This document shows positions 16,798-25,679 of a DNA stretch of 64,000 nt, piece by piece (the first letter of the stretch is position 1; the number at the start of each line of letters is the position of its first letter). This DNA comes from Rhodobacteraceae bacterium HLUCCA08. Lineage in GTDB: Bacteria; Pseudomonadota; Alphaproteobacteria; Rhodobacterales; Rhodobacteraceae. The stretch spans positions 29,662 through 93,661 of the forward strand of contig LJSF01000017.1 in NCBI GenBank assembly GCA_001314655.1. Direction: 5' to 3'. The translations under genes were made by a program, and so were the position numbers. The notes under the pieces were generated by a model. The model did no database searches, was not told the origin of the DNA, and worked only from the letters and a program-made list of their open reading frames with translations.

Positions 16798-16860
16798 CAA
16801 GTCTGACAGGGAGGAAGTCGTCCCGACCCACCGGAGGACTGACTGACGGGCCGGAATGAT
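16773..16860 (-). ncRNA. Candidate small RNA with CCTCC motifs, unit A
   Basis: The minus strand carries a clear intrinsic terminator, CCGCGCC-TTCG-GGCGCGG followed by seven T's (16797-16773), yet no protein gene on that strand ends here. The preceding 60 bases contain two CCTCC elements (AGTCCTCCGG and TTCCTCCCTG) in potential loops, that is anti-Shine-Dalgarno motifs like those in the CcsR/cuckoo small RNAs of alphaproteobacteria. A promoter near 16880-16905 is only weakly matched. The identification is tentative. Confidence 0.35.
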
Positions 16861-16923
16861 TTGATACTGGCATCAAAAGGTTAAGAATGTATTTTGGCGC
16901 CGATTACGGTGCGGGGGACGAAA

Positions 16924-18462
16924 ATGAGTGACGGGATCTTCATCGGCGGTGGCGGCGACGGCCATGGTGACGCCCAGCATTTGCTGCTGGAATATGCCAA
17001 CCGCCACGGGCTGATCGCCGGGGCGACCGGCACCGGCAAGACGGTGACGCTGCAGATCCTGGCCCAGGGGTTCTCCGATGCCGGGGTGCCGGTCTTTCTG
17101 TCGGACGTGAAGGGCGACCTGTCGGGCCTGGCCAAGCCGGGCAGCCCCGATTTCCGCCTGCACGCGCCGTTCGTGAAACGCGCCGAAACCATCGGCCTGG
17201 ATCTGACCTATGCCGACACGCCGGTCACCTTCTGGGACCTGCTGGGCCAGCAGGGCCATCCGATCCGGACGACGATCGCGGAAATGGGCCCGTTGTTGCT
17301 GAGCCGGCTCATGGGGCTGTCCGACGCGCAGGAAGGCGTGCTGAATGTCGCCTTCCGGGTCGCCGACGAAGAGGGGCTGCCGCTGCTCGACCTGGAGGAT
17401 CTGCAGGCATTGCTGGTCTTTGTCGGGCAGAACGCGTCGGACCTGTCGTTGCGCTATGGCAATGTGGCGGCGTCGTCGGTCGGTGCGATCCAGCGCGAAT
17501 TGCTGGTGCTGGAAAACCAGGGCGCGGCCGGTTTCTTTGGCGAACCGGCGCTGAAACTGTCCGACATGATGCGGCTGGACGGGCAGGGGCGGGGGCAGGT
17601 CAACATCCTGGCTGCCGATCGGCTGATGCAGACGCCGCGGCTTTACGCCACTTTCCTGCTGTGGCTGCTGAGCGAGCTGTTCGAGGAATTGCCCGAGGTC
17701 GGCAATCCCGACAAACCCAAGCTGGTGTTTTTCTTCGACGAGGCGCATCTGCTGTTCGACGACGCGCCCAAGGTGCTGGTCGACAAGGTCGAACAGGTGG
17801 CACGGCTGATCCGGTCCAAGGGGGTCGGGATCTATTTCGTCACCCAGAACCCCGCCGATGTGCCCGACGGCGTGCTGGGCCAGCTGGGCAACCGGGTGCA
17901 GCACGCGCTGCGGGCGTTCACGGCCAATGATCAGAAGGACCTGCGCAAGGCCGCCGACACCTATCGGCCCAATCCGGGCTTCGACACCGCCGAGGCGATC
18001 CGCGATGTCGGCACCGGAGAGGCGGTGACCTCGATGCTGCAGCCCAAGGGCGTGCCGGGGATCGTGGAGCGGACCCTGATCCGCCCGCCGGCGTCGCAGC
18101 TGGGCCCGATCACCGCCCGGGAACGCGCGGCGATCATCGCCGCCTCGCCGCTGCATGCGACCTATGCCGAGCGTCTGGACCGCGACAGCGCCGCCGAGAT
18201 TCTGGCCCGCCGGGCCGAAGACGCCGCGGCGCAAGCCGAGGAGGCCGAAGCGGCCGAGGAGGCGGCCGCCGAACAAGAGCGCGAATTCCGCGCGGCGCGG
18301 CGCTATTCGGGCAAGCAGGTGGCGCGGTCAAGCGCCCGGACCCGCGGCAACCCCGACAATCTGGGCGGCGCATTGCGCAAGGCGGTGGTCAAGGAATTGT
18401 CCGGCACCACGGGCCGCCGCCTGGTGCGTGGCCTTCTGGGCGGGCTGTTCAAGGGCCGCTAG
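16924..18462 (+). CDS. HerA-like ATPase, DUF853 family
   Basis: The 512-residue P-loop ATPase has Walker A GATGTGKT at residues 33-40, Walker B LVFFFDEAHLLF near 267-278 and a conserved GVGIYFVTQNPADVPDGVLGQLGNRVQHALRAFT block after it. A charged Ala/Glu-rich coiled-coil segment (about 415-455) precedes the basic C-terminus. HerA-like ATPases translocate on DNA; DUF853 members are common in proteobacteria and their role is not settled. The ATG at 16924 has GGGGGA before it. A possible promoter, TTGATA-16-AAGAAT, lies at 16861-16888. Confidence 0.85.
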   Translation: MSDGIFIGGGGDGHGDAQHLLLEYANRHGLIAGATGTGKTVTLQILAQGFSDAGVPVFLSDVKGDLSGLAKPGSPDFRLHAPFVKRAETIGLDLTYADTPVTFWDLLGQQGHPIRTTIAEMGPLLLSRLMGLSDAQEGVLNVAFRVADEEGLPLLDLEDLQALLVFVGQNASDLSLRYGNVAASSVGAIQRELLVLENQGAAGFFGEPALKLSDMMRLDGQGRGQVNILAADRLMQTPRLYATFLLWLLSELFEELPEVGNPDKPKLVFFFDEAHLLFDDAPKVLVDKVEQVARLIRSKGVGIYFVTQNPADVPDGVLGQLGNRVQHALRAFTANDQKDLRKAADTYRPNPGFDTAEAIRDVGTGEAVTSMLQPKGVPGIVERTLIRPPASQLGPITARERAAIIAASPLHATYAERLDRDSAAEILARRAEDAAAQAEEAEAAEEAAAEQEREFRAARRYSGKQVARSSARTRGNPDNLGGALRKAVVKELSGTTGRRLVRGLLGGLFKGR

Positions 18463-18649
18463 GGGGTTGCGCCCGCAGACCGGCGTCCGGGGCGCCGATC
18501 GGTCCTTGGCCGGGCGGGTCTCGGCGCCGATCTGCGCCGATCTGCGCCGGTCGGGGCCGGGCCGGTCCGGTCGACCACCGCGGCCGGTATCGCCGCCTTG
18601 GTTTTGGGGTCGTCCGGCCAGGGGGATCTGTGCCGTGGATCCGGCGCGT

Positions 18650-18706
18650 TCAGACGGACAGGGTCAGCGGCAGGGCGAGCAGGACAAGGAGCAGGCGCTT
18701 GGTCAT
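18650..18706 (-). CDS. Possible 18-residue hydrophobic peptide
   Basis: An ATG at 18706, preceded by GTGGAGACACCC, opens a frame for MTKRLLLVLLALPLTLSV before the stop at 18650. It reads like a signal peptide or the start of a small lipoprotein that ends just before its lipobox cysteine, so it may be a truncated entericidin-like gene or a genuine micro-peptide. It is the only coding signal in 18463-18860. A ten-base motif (CCGATCTGCG) is repeated two to three times near 18525-18550. Confidence 0.3.
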   Translation of the reverse strand: MTKRLLLVLLALPLTLSV

Positions 18707-18798
18707 GGGTGTCTCCACGATGCGTTGGTGCCGCCAGTCTGACAGCCCAAACTTGCCCGAATCGTGACCGGATCGGGGCGCCGATCGGGAATTCGGAT

Positions 18799-18851
18799 GT
18801 GACGCAGCGTCACCTTGGCCCGCGTCACCTTGGCCCGCGTCACCTTGGCCT
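18799..18851. repeat. Palindrome plus three 15-bp tandem repeats
   Basis: GTGACGC-A-GCGTCAC (18799-18813) is a perfect inverted repeat. Its right arm begins three head-to-tail copies of GCGTCACCTTGGCCC (18807-18821, 18822-18836, 18837-18851, the last with one change). They lie just downstream of the CorC-family gene. No T-run follows, so this is not a normal terminator. Confidence 0.7.
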
Positions 18852-18860
18852 GTGGGCCGC

Positions 18861-20150
18861 CTAAAGCGGACGGATCCGCAGTTCGGTGACCCGATTCTGA
18901 TCCTTGGCGGCGACTTCGAACCGGAACCCGTGGAAGGAAAACACCTGGCCCTCGGTCGGGATCATCTGGGCCTCGTGGATCACCAGGCCGGCGACGGTAT
19001 TGGCCTCGTCATCGGGCAGGTTCCAGTCGGTGGCCCGGTTCAGGTCGCGGATCGTCATCGCGCCTTCGACCGAATAGGTGCCGTCGACATCGGGCTTGAG
19101 GTCGTTACCCTCATGGGTGTCGAATTCGTCGGTGATTTCGCCGACGATCTCTTCGAGGATATCCTCGAGCGTGATCAGCCCCTGCAGGGTGCCGTATTCA
19201 TCGACCACCAGCGCGAAATGGGTCCGGCGGGCCAGGAATTGCCGCATCTGGTCGTCAAGCGCCGTGGTTTCGGGGATGAAATAGGGCGGCATGGCGACGT
19301 CGAGGATGTCGAAATCCACCAGTTCCGCCATTTCGATCTGACCGTCGGCCAGCATCCGGTGCATCGCCCGCAGCAGATCCTTGGCATGCAGCACGCCGAC
19401 GATGTTTTCGGGTTCGTCGCGGAACAGCGGCAGGCGGGTATGGTTGCTGTCCAGCACCAGGCGCAGGATTTCGGGCACCGGCAGGCCGGCGTCGATCATC
19501 TCGATCCCCGAGCGATGCAGCATGACCTCTTCGACCGTGCGGTCGGCCAGGTCGAGCGCGCCCAGGATCCGGTCGCGGTCCTCTTTTTCCACGACACCTT
19601 CGGAATGACCCAGATGCAGGGCGCCGGCGATTTCTTCGCGGACCGCCAGAACATTGATATCGGGGTCGGTCTGCACGCCGAAGATGCGCAATATGCCGCG
19701 CACGATCAGCCGCACGGCGCCGACGACCGGGGCCAGAAGCGTCACGATCACCGAAATCGGCGCGGCGACCCGGCTGGCGGCCCGTTCGGCATTGGTGATG
19801 GCATAGGTCTTGGGCATCACTTCGGCAAAGATCAGGACCAGAAATGTCATGATCAGGGTGGCCAGCGCCACGCCGGATTCGCCGAAGGCGCGGGTGAACA
19901 TCGCCGTGGCCAGCGAGGTGGCGAGGATATTGACCAGGTTGTTGCCCAGCAGGACCGATCCGATCAGCCGTTCGCGATCCTCGGTCACGGTCAGGGCGCG
20001 TTCGGCGCCGCGGTCGCCTTTGTCGGCACTGGCGCGCAACTTCCCGCGCGAGGCGGCAGTCAGCGCGGTTTCGGAGCCGGAAAAGAACCCCGACATCACC
20101 AAAAGGACAAGGATCGCACCGGCGGTGCTCCAGAAGGCGGCGTCAAGCAT
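18861..20150 (-). CDS. CNNM/CorC (HlyC) family membrane protein with CBS pair
   Basis: The 429-residue protein has an N-terminal DUF21/CNNM membrane domain with three to four helices (residues 8-160, including GFFSGSETALTAASRGKL and LIFAEVMPKTYAITNAE), a CBS pair (about 200-330, with VLHAKDLLRA and GLITLEDILEEIVGEI) and a C-terminal CorC_HlyC domain (about 345-429). Members act in magnesium or cobalt export or homeostasis; haemolysin is a historical name. It stands alone, and a short repeat array follows its stop. Confidence 0.9.
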   Translation of the reverse strand: MLDAAFWSTAGAILVLLVMSGFFSGSETALTAASRGKLRASADKGDRGAERALTVTEDRERLIGSVLLGNNLVNILATSLATAMFTRAFGESGVALATLIMTFLVLIFAEVMPKTYAITNAERAASRVAAPISVIVTLLAPVVGAVRLIVRGILRIFGVQTDPDINVLAVREEIAGALHLGHSEGVVEKEDRDRILGALDLADRTVEEVMLHRSGIEMIDAGLPVPEILRLVLDSNHTRLPLFRDEPENIVGVLHAKDLLRAMHRMLADGQIEMAELVDFDILDVAMPPYFIPETTALDDQMRQFLARRTHFALVVDEYGTLQGLITLEDILEEIVGEITDEFDTHEGNDLKPDVDGTYSVEGAMTIRDLNRATDWNLPDDEANTVAGLVIHEAQMIPTEGQVFSFHGFRFEVAAKDQNRVTELRIRPL

Positions 20151-20265
20151 GGCAGGGAAGATCCGTCATTTGGGTTATCTTATGGGCGCGCGGCTGCCGG
20201 GCATCAAGGGTGCGCGGCGCGGATCGCAATGATTTCCGGCCGGCGTGGACGTTCTGCGCCGCCGC

Positions 20266-21219
20266 TCAGCCGTGTCGGCGGCCGGGCTTGCGGGTCAGGG
20301 GATGATGCTCCAGCACCAGGTCGCGCAGGTGATCGTCCAGCACATGGGTGTAGATTTCGGTCGTGGCCACGTCGGCATGGCCCAGCAGGGTCTGGATCGT
20401 GCGCAGATCGGCGCCGCCGGCCAGCAGATGGGTGGCGAAGGCGTGGCGCAGGGTATGCGGCGTGACGCTGTCGGGGGCGATCCCGGCGGCCACGGCCAGC
20501 TCCTTGACCAACAGGTAGAACCGGTGCCGGGTCAGGTGTCCGGCCTTGCCGCGCGACGGGAAAAGATAGGGCGAGGCAGGCTTGCCCCGGGCGCGGGCGG
20601 CGTCCTCGGCCCTGTCGCGGGCTTCCAGCCAGGCGGCAAGCGCGGCGCGGGCGGCGCCCGACAGCGGCACCATGCGTTCCTTGCCGCCCTTGCCGCGCAC
20701 CAGCAGCATCGCCGGATTGCCGCGGGCCGCCGCCGCCGGCAATTCGACCAGTTCGCTGACCCGCATGCCGGTGGCATAGAGCAGCTCCATCAGGCAGGTA
20801 TTGCGCAGGCTGTCGCGGCCATGGTCGCGCGCCGCCCGCAGCAGCCGGTCGACCTGGTCGGTGGTCAGGGTTCCCGGCAGGCGCCGGTTGCGGCCGGGGC
20901 CGGCGATCCGCAGCGCCGGGTTGTCGCGGCGCCAGCCTTCGTCGAAGGCGAAGCGGTAAAGCTGCCTGATCGCCGACAGCCGCCGGGCGCGGGTCGACCG
21001 GGCCAGGCCTTCGGCCTCGAGCGCCACCAGATAGGTTTCGATCATCGCCTGGTCGGCATCGGCGAAATGGGCGCCCCTGTCGGCCAGCCAATCGGCCAGG
21101 GCGACCAGGTCGCGGCCATAGGCCAGGCGGGTATTCGCGGCGGCGTCCAGTTCGGCGGCGCGCGCCTCGAGAAAGGTCGTGATCCACTGGCCCATGGGCC
21201 GGTCGGCGGCAGCGCTCAT
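20266..21219 (-). CDS. xerD: Site-specific tyrosine recombinase XerD
   Basis: The 317-residue recombinase has all catalytic residues: Arg153 in ATGMRVSEL, a lysine in the RGKGGKER loop (about 177-180), His255 and Arg258 in HTLRHAF, His281 in LLGHAD and Tyr290 in TEIYTHV. With XerC it resolves chromosome dimers at dif during division. Its start overlaps the stop of the upstream exported-protein gene (ATGA), so it is the last gene of a three-gene minus-strand operon. Length and motifs fit XerD rather than a phage integrase. Confidence 0.93.
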   Translation of the reverse strand: MSAAADRPMGQWITTFLEARAAELDAAANTRLAYGRDLVALADWLADRGAHFADADQAMIETYLVALEAEGLARSTRARRLSAIRQLYRFAFDEGWRRDNPALRIAGPGRNRRLPGTLTTDQVDRLLRAARDHGRDSLRNTCLMELLYATGMRVSELVELPAAAARGNPAMLLVRGKGGKERMVPLSGAARAALAAWLEARDRAEDAARARGKPASPYLFPSRGKAGHLTRHRFYLLVKELAVAAGIAPDSVTPHTLRHAFATHLLAGGADLRTIQTLLGHADVATTEIYTHVLDDHLRDLVLEHHPLTRKPGRRHG

Positions 21220-22802
21220 CCGGCCGGGTCCAGCAACAGGAATTGCAGCGCCGACCGGCGGGCCAGATCCTCCAGCCCGACGGCGCGGAACAGCGCCAGC
21301 GCGTCGGTGGCCTGCCGCGGATCGCCCTGCACCCCTTCCGCAAACAGCGCGATCGCCCGCAGCAGCGCCTCGCCCAGGCGGCCATCGGCGGCCATCGCGG
21401 TCAGCGGGCCGGGCGGTTCGGCCCCGGTAAAGGCGGCATGGACGGCGGATTCGCGCATGCCGCGCGGGGTCATCGCGGATACATCGCCCAGCGCCACGCC
21501 GACCAGGAAGGCTTCGCGCCCGTCGGCCGGGGTGGCGTCCAGCGCGGCGGCTTCGTAGCCGTCGGACAACAGCCCGACGCGAAAGGCGATCGGGCCGGCC
21601 GCGCCGCCCAGGTCTTCGTCGGCGATGGCTTGCGCGAACAGCCGGGCGAAGGGCACCTGCAGGCGGGCGCCCGACATTTCGTCCCAGGCGGTGACCAGGG
21701 CCGGTTCGACCGGCGCGGCGCCGGCCAGCGCGGCCTCCAGCGCCTGGATCGCCGCGGCGCGTTCCCAGATCCCGCCCGATGCCGCCGGGCGGCGTTCGGT
21801 ATAAAGGTCCAGCAGCACATTGGCGTCCAGCGCCCCGGCCCGGGCCAGCCGTTCGGCCGCCTCCAGCCGGGTCTTCCAGCCCATCGTGTCGCGCAGGTCG
21901 GCATGAGCGAAGGCGCGCGGCAGATCCACCGTCGACAGCCCCTCGCCGATCGCTTCGCGCATCCGGAAGACCAGCGGCGAGACCCGGTCGGGGGCGGGCA
22001 GGGGGGCCGCGCCTTCGAACAATTCGGGGTCCAGGAACCGGGCCAGCAGGTCCGCATCGGCGGGGTCGATATCGCCCAGCGCGGTTCCGACATCCAGCGT
22101 CAGCGCCGCCGCGGACCAGTCCCCGGCCCGCGCGAGGCAGAAGATACGGGCGGCCGGGGTGCCGGAAACCTCGGGCTTTTCCATCAGCGCGGCACAGGCG
22201 GCGGCTTCGGTCCCGGTCAGCAGCGTGACATCGAACAGCCGCCGGAACAGCGGCCCGGTATCGGCGCCGGCGGCCTGCAGCATGGATTGCGCGGGGTCGA
22301 TCACCCCGAGGTCCAGCAACTTGTCCACCCGGGCGATGAACAGCGCCCCGTCCGGGCCGGCGCCGAGCGGCGGATCGGCCTCGGCCAGCATCATCGTGAC
22401 CATGAAATCGCGAATCGCAGGGAGGGTCTCGACCGGGTCGGCGGCGATCAGCGTGACAAGCGTGTCGACATCCGAGCCGGCCCAAAGATCGTGCGGCAGC
22501 CCGGTCACCGAGGGCGGCAACAGCCCGATCGGATCGGGAGAGACCGCGCCAAGCGGTAAGGCGGTGACCTCGGGCGGCAAGGCGCCGCCGGTCACCGGGG
22601 CTTCGTCGGCGGGCACCTGGCGGGTGGGGCGGCTGCCCGGGTCGGAAATGGCGCCGATCCCGCCCGGGGCGAGCAGGGCCGCGGGCGCGACCGTGTCGCT
22701 GAGCCAGTCGATCGCCGAAAGCGGTTCACCCGGCGGATCGGCATCCTGGGCCAGGGCGGCCGGTGCGCAGATCAGGACAAGGACAGGGGCGAAACGCAAC
22801 AT
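21216..22802 (-). CDS. Conserved exported protein of unknown function
   Basis: The 528-residue protein begins with a signal peptide (MLRFAPVLVLICAPAALA). The mature part is rich in alanine and leucine and looks helical, with segments that read like repeated helix pairs (for example LLARFLDPELFEGAAPL and AAAIQALEAALAGAAPVEPALVTAWDEM), so a TPR-like or HEAT-like solenoid is possible. I recognise no catalytic motif. It lies between a 51-aa membrane protein gene and xerD on the same transcript and is probably periplasmic. The position beside aroK suggests a conserved neighbourhood, not a function. Confidence 0.7.
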   Translation of the reverse strand: MLRFAPVLVLICAPAALAQDADPPGEPLSAIDWLSDTVAPAALLAPGGIGAISDPGSRPTRQVPADEAPVTGGALPPEVTALPLGAVSPDPIGLLPPSVTGLPHDLWAGSDVDTLVTLIAADPVETLPAIRDFMVTMMLAEADPPLGAGPDGALFIARVDKLLDLGVIDPAQSMLQAAGADTGPLFRRLFDVTLLTGTEAAACAALMEKPEVSGTPAARIFCLARAGDWSAAALTLDVGTALGDIDPADADLLARFLDPELFEGAAPLPAPDRVSPLVFRMREAIGEGLSTVDLPRAFAHADLRDTMGWKTRLEAAERLARAGALDANVLLDLYTERRPAASGGIWERAAAIQALEAALAGAAPVEPALVTAWDEMSGARLQVPFARLFAQAIADEDLGGAAGPIAFRVGLLSDGYEAAALDATPADGREAFLVGVALGDVSAMTPRGMRESAVHAAFTGAEPPGPLTAMAADGRLGEALLRAIALFAEGVQGDPRQATDALALFRAVGLEDLARRSALQFLLLDPAG

Positions 22803-22806
22803 CGGC

Positions 22807-22962
22807 TTACTCGGGCTCCAGGGTCACGGGCTTGATCACCTGCTCGACCGGGGGGGCGAAATCCTCGGCAAAGAAGATCGGCCCCAGATAGGCATAGGCG
22901 ACAAAGGCGATCGCGGCCAGCACCGCCAATGCGAACACGAGCTTGATCAATCGCCATACCAT
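22807..22962 (-). CDS. Small single-helix membrane protein
   Basis: The 51-residue product has a basic start (MVWRLIK), one membrane helix at about residues 8-27 and a short acidic tail ending VTLEPE. The start at 22962 is supported by a GGCAGGA ribosome site, and the stop lies four bases before the start of the 528-residue exported protein. It is the first gene of the operon that ends with xerD and is divergent from aroK. The function is unknown. Confidence 0.65.
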   Translation of the reverse strand: MVWRLIKLVFALAVLAAIAFVAYAYLGPIFFAEDFAPPVEQVIKPVTLEPE

Positions 22963-23140
22963 TCGTCCTGCCTCGCTTTTCCGGTATGCCTGCGGTCGGG
23001 TGGCGATCTGTCTTGTCGCCTTGATCCGCTTTATATATCCCCCGATCGGCAATATCACGCCAAAGTGGCAGGATTTTTCGACCACCGGCGGTGCGGTGCC
23101 GACAGGGGGCGAAACGGGGGCGAATGGGGGGCGACAGGCG

Positions 23141-23719
23141 ATGACCGATTCGACGGAACAGGCGGCAGCCCGGTTCGGACGGTTGACGCGGACGGTGGCC
23201 CTGGTCGGGATGATGGGCTCGGGCAAATCCGCCATCGGCCGGGCGCTGGCGGCGCGGCTGGAGGTGCCCTTCGTCGATTCCGATGCCGAGATCGAGGCGG
23301 CGGCCAAGGCCACGATCCCCGAGATTTTCGCCCGTGACGGCGAGGCGTTCTTTCGCGACCGCGAGGCCGAGGTGATCGCCCGGCTGCTGCGCGGAGCGCC
23401 CGGGGTGCTGTCGACCGGCGGCGGCGCCTATCTGGCCGAACGCAACCGCATCGCGATCAGCCGCACCGGCGTGGCGCTGTGGCTGGATGCGGATCTGGAC
23501 ATCCTGTGGGAAAGGGTCCGGCACAAATCGACTCGCCCGCTGTTGCGCACCGCCGATCCGCGCGCCACCCTGGCCGCGCTGCTGCGCGCGCGCGCGCCGA
23601 TCTATGCCCTGGCCGAGTTGCGCGCCGAAGCCGATCCGGGGTTCAGCATCGAGGCCATGACCGACCGCGTCCTGGCCGTGCTGGCCAGCCGCCCCGACAT
23701 CCTGGAGCCCGCGCCATGA
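23141..23719 (+). CDS. aroK: Shikimate kinase
   Basis: The 192-residue kinase phosphorylates shikimate in the chorismate pathway. It has the P-loop GMMGSGKS at residues 23-30, the shikimate-binding DSDAEIE (about 46-52), STGGGAYL (about 99-106) and the lid arginine region RPLLRT. I chose the ATG at 23141; the frame is open a further 66 codons upstream but reads as non-coding. It is translationally coupled to aroB (ATGA overlap). Confidence 0.93.
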   Translation: MTDSTEQAAARFGRLTRTVALVGMMGSGKSAIGRALAARLEVPFVDSDAEIEAAAKATIPEIFARDGEAFFRDREAEVIARLLRGAPGVLSTGGGAYLAERNRIAISRTGVALWLDADLDILWERVRHKSTRPLLRTADPRATLAALLRARAPIYALAELRAEADPGFSIEAMTDRVLAVLASRPDILEPAP

Positions 23720-24831
23720 CCGCCATCGAAACCGTCCGCGTCGACCTGCCGGGGCGCGCCTACGACATCCGTATCGGGACCGGGCTGGTGGCCCGCGCCG
23801 GGGCCGAGATCGCGCCGCTTTTGCGCCGCCCCCGGGTCGTCGTGATCACCGAGGACAACGTCGCCGCGGCCCATCTGGAGGCGCTGCGGGCCGGGCTGGC
23901 TGCCGCCGGGATCACGGCCGAGGCGCTGATCCTGCCGCCGGGCGAGGCGACGAAAGGCTGGGCCCAGCTCGAACGCTGCGTCGAATGGCTGCTGGCGCAG
24001 AAGGTCGAGCGCGGCGATGTGGTGGTGGCCTTCGGCGGCGGCGTGATCGGCGATCTTGCGGGCTTCGCGGCGGCGGTGCTGCGGCGCGGGGTCCGCTTCG
24101 TGCAGCTGCCGACCTCGCTTCTGGCGCAGGTCGACAGCTCGGTCGGGGGCAAGACCGGGATCAACACCGCCCATGGCAAGAACCTGGCCGGCGCCTTTCA
24201 TCAGCCGTCGCTGGTGCTGGCCGATACCGGTCTGCTGGCGACCATGCCCCGGCGCGATTTCCTGTCCGGCTATGGCGAGGTGGTGAAATACGGGCTGCTG
24301 GGCGATGCGGACTTCTTCGCCTGGCTCGAAGGCAATGGCCCGCGGCTGCGCGACGACATGGACGCGCTGATCCATGCCGTCAAACGGTCGGTCGAGATGA
24401 AGGCCGAAATCGTCATGCGCGACGAGACCGAACAGGGCGACCGGGCGCTGCTGAACCTGGGCCATACCTTCTGCCACGCGCTGGAGGCCGCGACGGGCTA
24501 TTCCGACCGGCTGCTGCATGGCGAAGGGGTGGCGATCGGCTGTGCCCTGGCTTTCGAGACCTCGGCCCGGCTGGGACTGTGCAGCCAGGAAGAGCCGAGC
24601 CGCGTGCGCGCGCACCTGGACGCCATGGGAATGAAGAAGGACCTGGCCGACATTCCCGGCGATCTGCCGGACGCCGCGGGGCTTCTGGCGCTGATGGCGC
24701 AGGACAAGAAGGTGGTCGACGGCCGGCTGCGCTTCATCATGGTGCGTGGCATCGGGGAGGCTTTCGTGACCTCCGAAGTGCCGGGCGCGGTGGTGGAGGA
24801 GGTTCTTGCCGCCGCGCTGCGCGGCGCGTGA
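23716..24831 (+). CDS. aroB: 3-Dehydroquinate synthase
   Basis: The 371-residue AroB makes dehydroquinate from DAHP. It has the NAD-binding block GGGVIGDLAGFAAA (about 107-120), PTSLLAQVDSSVGGKTGIN (about 132-150) with the key lysine, and the metal-binding histidines in LNLGHTFCHALE and RLLHGEGVAIG. It overlaps the aroK stop by four bases, the usual aroK-aroB pair. The following 230 bases hold only the ssb terminator. Confidence 0.96.
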   Translation: MTAIETVRVDLPGRAYDIRIGTGLVARAGAEIAPLLRRPRVVVITEDNVAAAHLEALRAGLAAAGITAEALILPPGEATKGWAQLERCVEWLLAQKVERGDVVVAFGGGVIGDLAGFAAAVLRRGVRFVQLPTSLLAQVDSSVGGKTGINTAHGKNLAGAFHQPSLVLADTGLLATMPRRDFLSGYGEVVKYGLLGDADFFAWLEGNGPRLRDDMDALIHAVKRSVEMKAEIVMRDETEQGDRALLNLGHTFCHALEAATGYSDRLLHGEGVAIGCALAFETSARLGLCSQEEPSRVRAHLDAMGMKKDLADIPGDLPDAAGLLALMAQDKKVVDGRLRFIMVRGIGEAFVTSEVPGAVVEEVLAAALRGA

Positions 24832-25002
24832 CCCGCGGACCGGTCGTCCCGGGCTTCGGTCGCGGCCCGGGACGGATTGCGGTGCTTCGACAGTCGGCGT
24901 GACCCTGCGGGCCGCTGTTCGGCGGCGCGGTGACGCCGCGATCCGGATGACCCGCAGGGCTGAACCGTCCCGGATCTGCGGATGCCGCTGGCCGTGAAAT
25001 GC

Positions 25003-25028
25003 AAAAAGGCCGCCCTACAGGCGGCCTT
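25003..25028 (-). terminator. Rho-independent terminator of ssb
   Basis: On the minus strand GGCCGCC-TGTAG-GGCGGCC is followed by TTTTTGC, 35 bases beyond the ssb stop. The stem is nearly symmetric and could also stop plus-strand transcripts from aroB. Confidence 0.85.
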
Positions 25029-25062
25029 CGCGATGTTCGGCCGGTCCGCGACCTGGAGCGCC

Positions 25063-25539
25063 CTAGAACGGGATGTCGTCATCCATGTCGCCGCCGCCGG
25101 ACGGGCCGCTGTCGTAGCCGCCGCCATAGCTTGGGCCGCTGCCACCGCGATCCTCCTGGTAGTTTCCGCCACCGCCACCACCTTCGCCCCGGCCGTCGAG
25201 CATGGTCAATTCGGACCGGTAGGGGCGCAGCACGACCTCGGTCGAATAGCGGTCGGCGCCGGACTGGTCCTGCCATTTGCGGGTTTCCAGCTGCCCCTCG
25301 ATATAGACCTTGGAGCCCTTCTTGAGATATTGCTCGGCCACCCGCGCCAGGGGTTCCGAGAAGATCGCGACGGAATGCCATTCGGTGCGCTCGCGCCGTT
25401 CGCCGGTATTGCGGTCCTTCCAGTTTTCCGAGGTGGCGATGCGCAGGTTGACCACCTTGCCGCCGTTCTGGAACGTCCGCACCTCGGGGTCGCGGCCCAG
25501 ATTGCCGATCAGAATTACCTTGTTCACGGACCCGGCCAT
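25063..25539 (-). CDS. ssb: Single-stranded DNA-binding protein
   Basis: The 158-residue SSB has an OB fold in residues 1-112 ([45 protein letters not shown]), a glycine-rich flexible linker (about 117-150) and the acidic tip MDDDIPF that recruits repair and replication proteins. No LexA box of the GTTC-N7-GTTC type is visible upstream. It is divergent from the lytic transglycosylase gene and has its own terminator. Confidence 0.96.
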   Translation of the reverse strand: MAGSVNKVILIGNLGRDPEVRTFQNGGKVVNLRIATSENWKDRNTGERRERTEWHSVAIFSEPLARVAEQYLKKGSKVYIEGQLETRKWQDQSGADRYSTEVVLRPYRSELTMLDGRGEGGGGGGNYQEDRGGSGPSYGGGYDSGPSGGGDMDDDIPF

Positions 25540-25679
25540 GCCGCCCTCCTGTCGATTCCCGCAGTTTCGCTTTTACACCACCTGCGCAGGGTGAACGGAA
25601 GCCCAAATGCCGGAGGTGATCTATGGATTCGGCCGCCGCTTTGGCCTAGACTGCGCGAAACCATCTTCGGGGGACAGTG

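Noticed and set aside
16861..16876. FNR-like site TTGAT-N6-ATCAA
   Set aside because: FNR/FnrL sites need four bases between the half-sites; here there are six.
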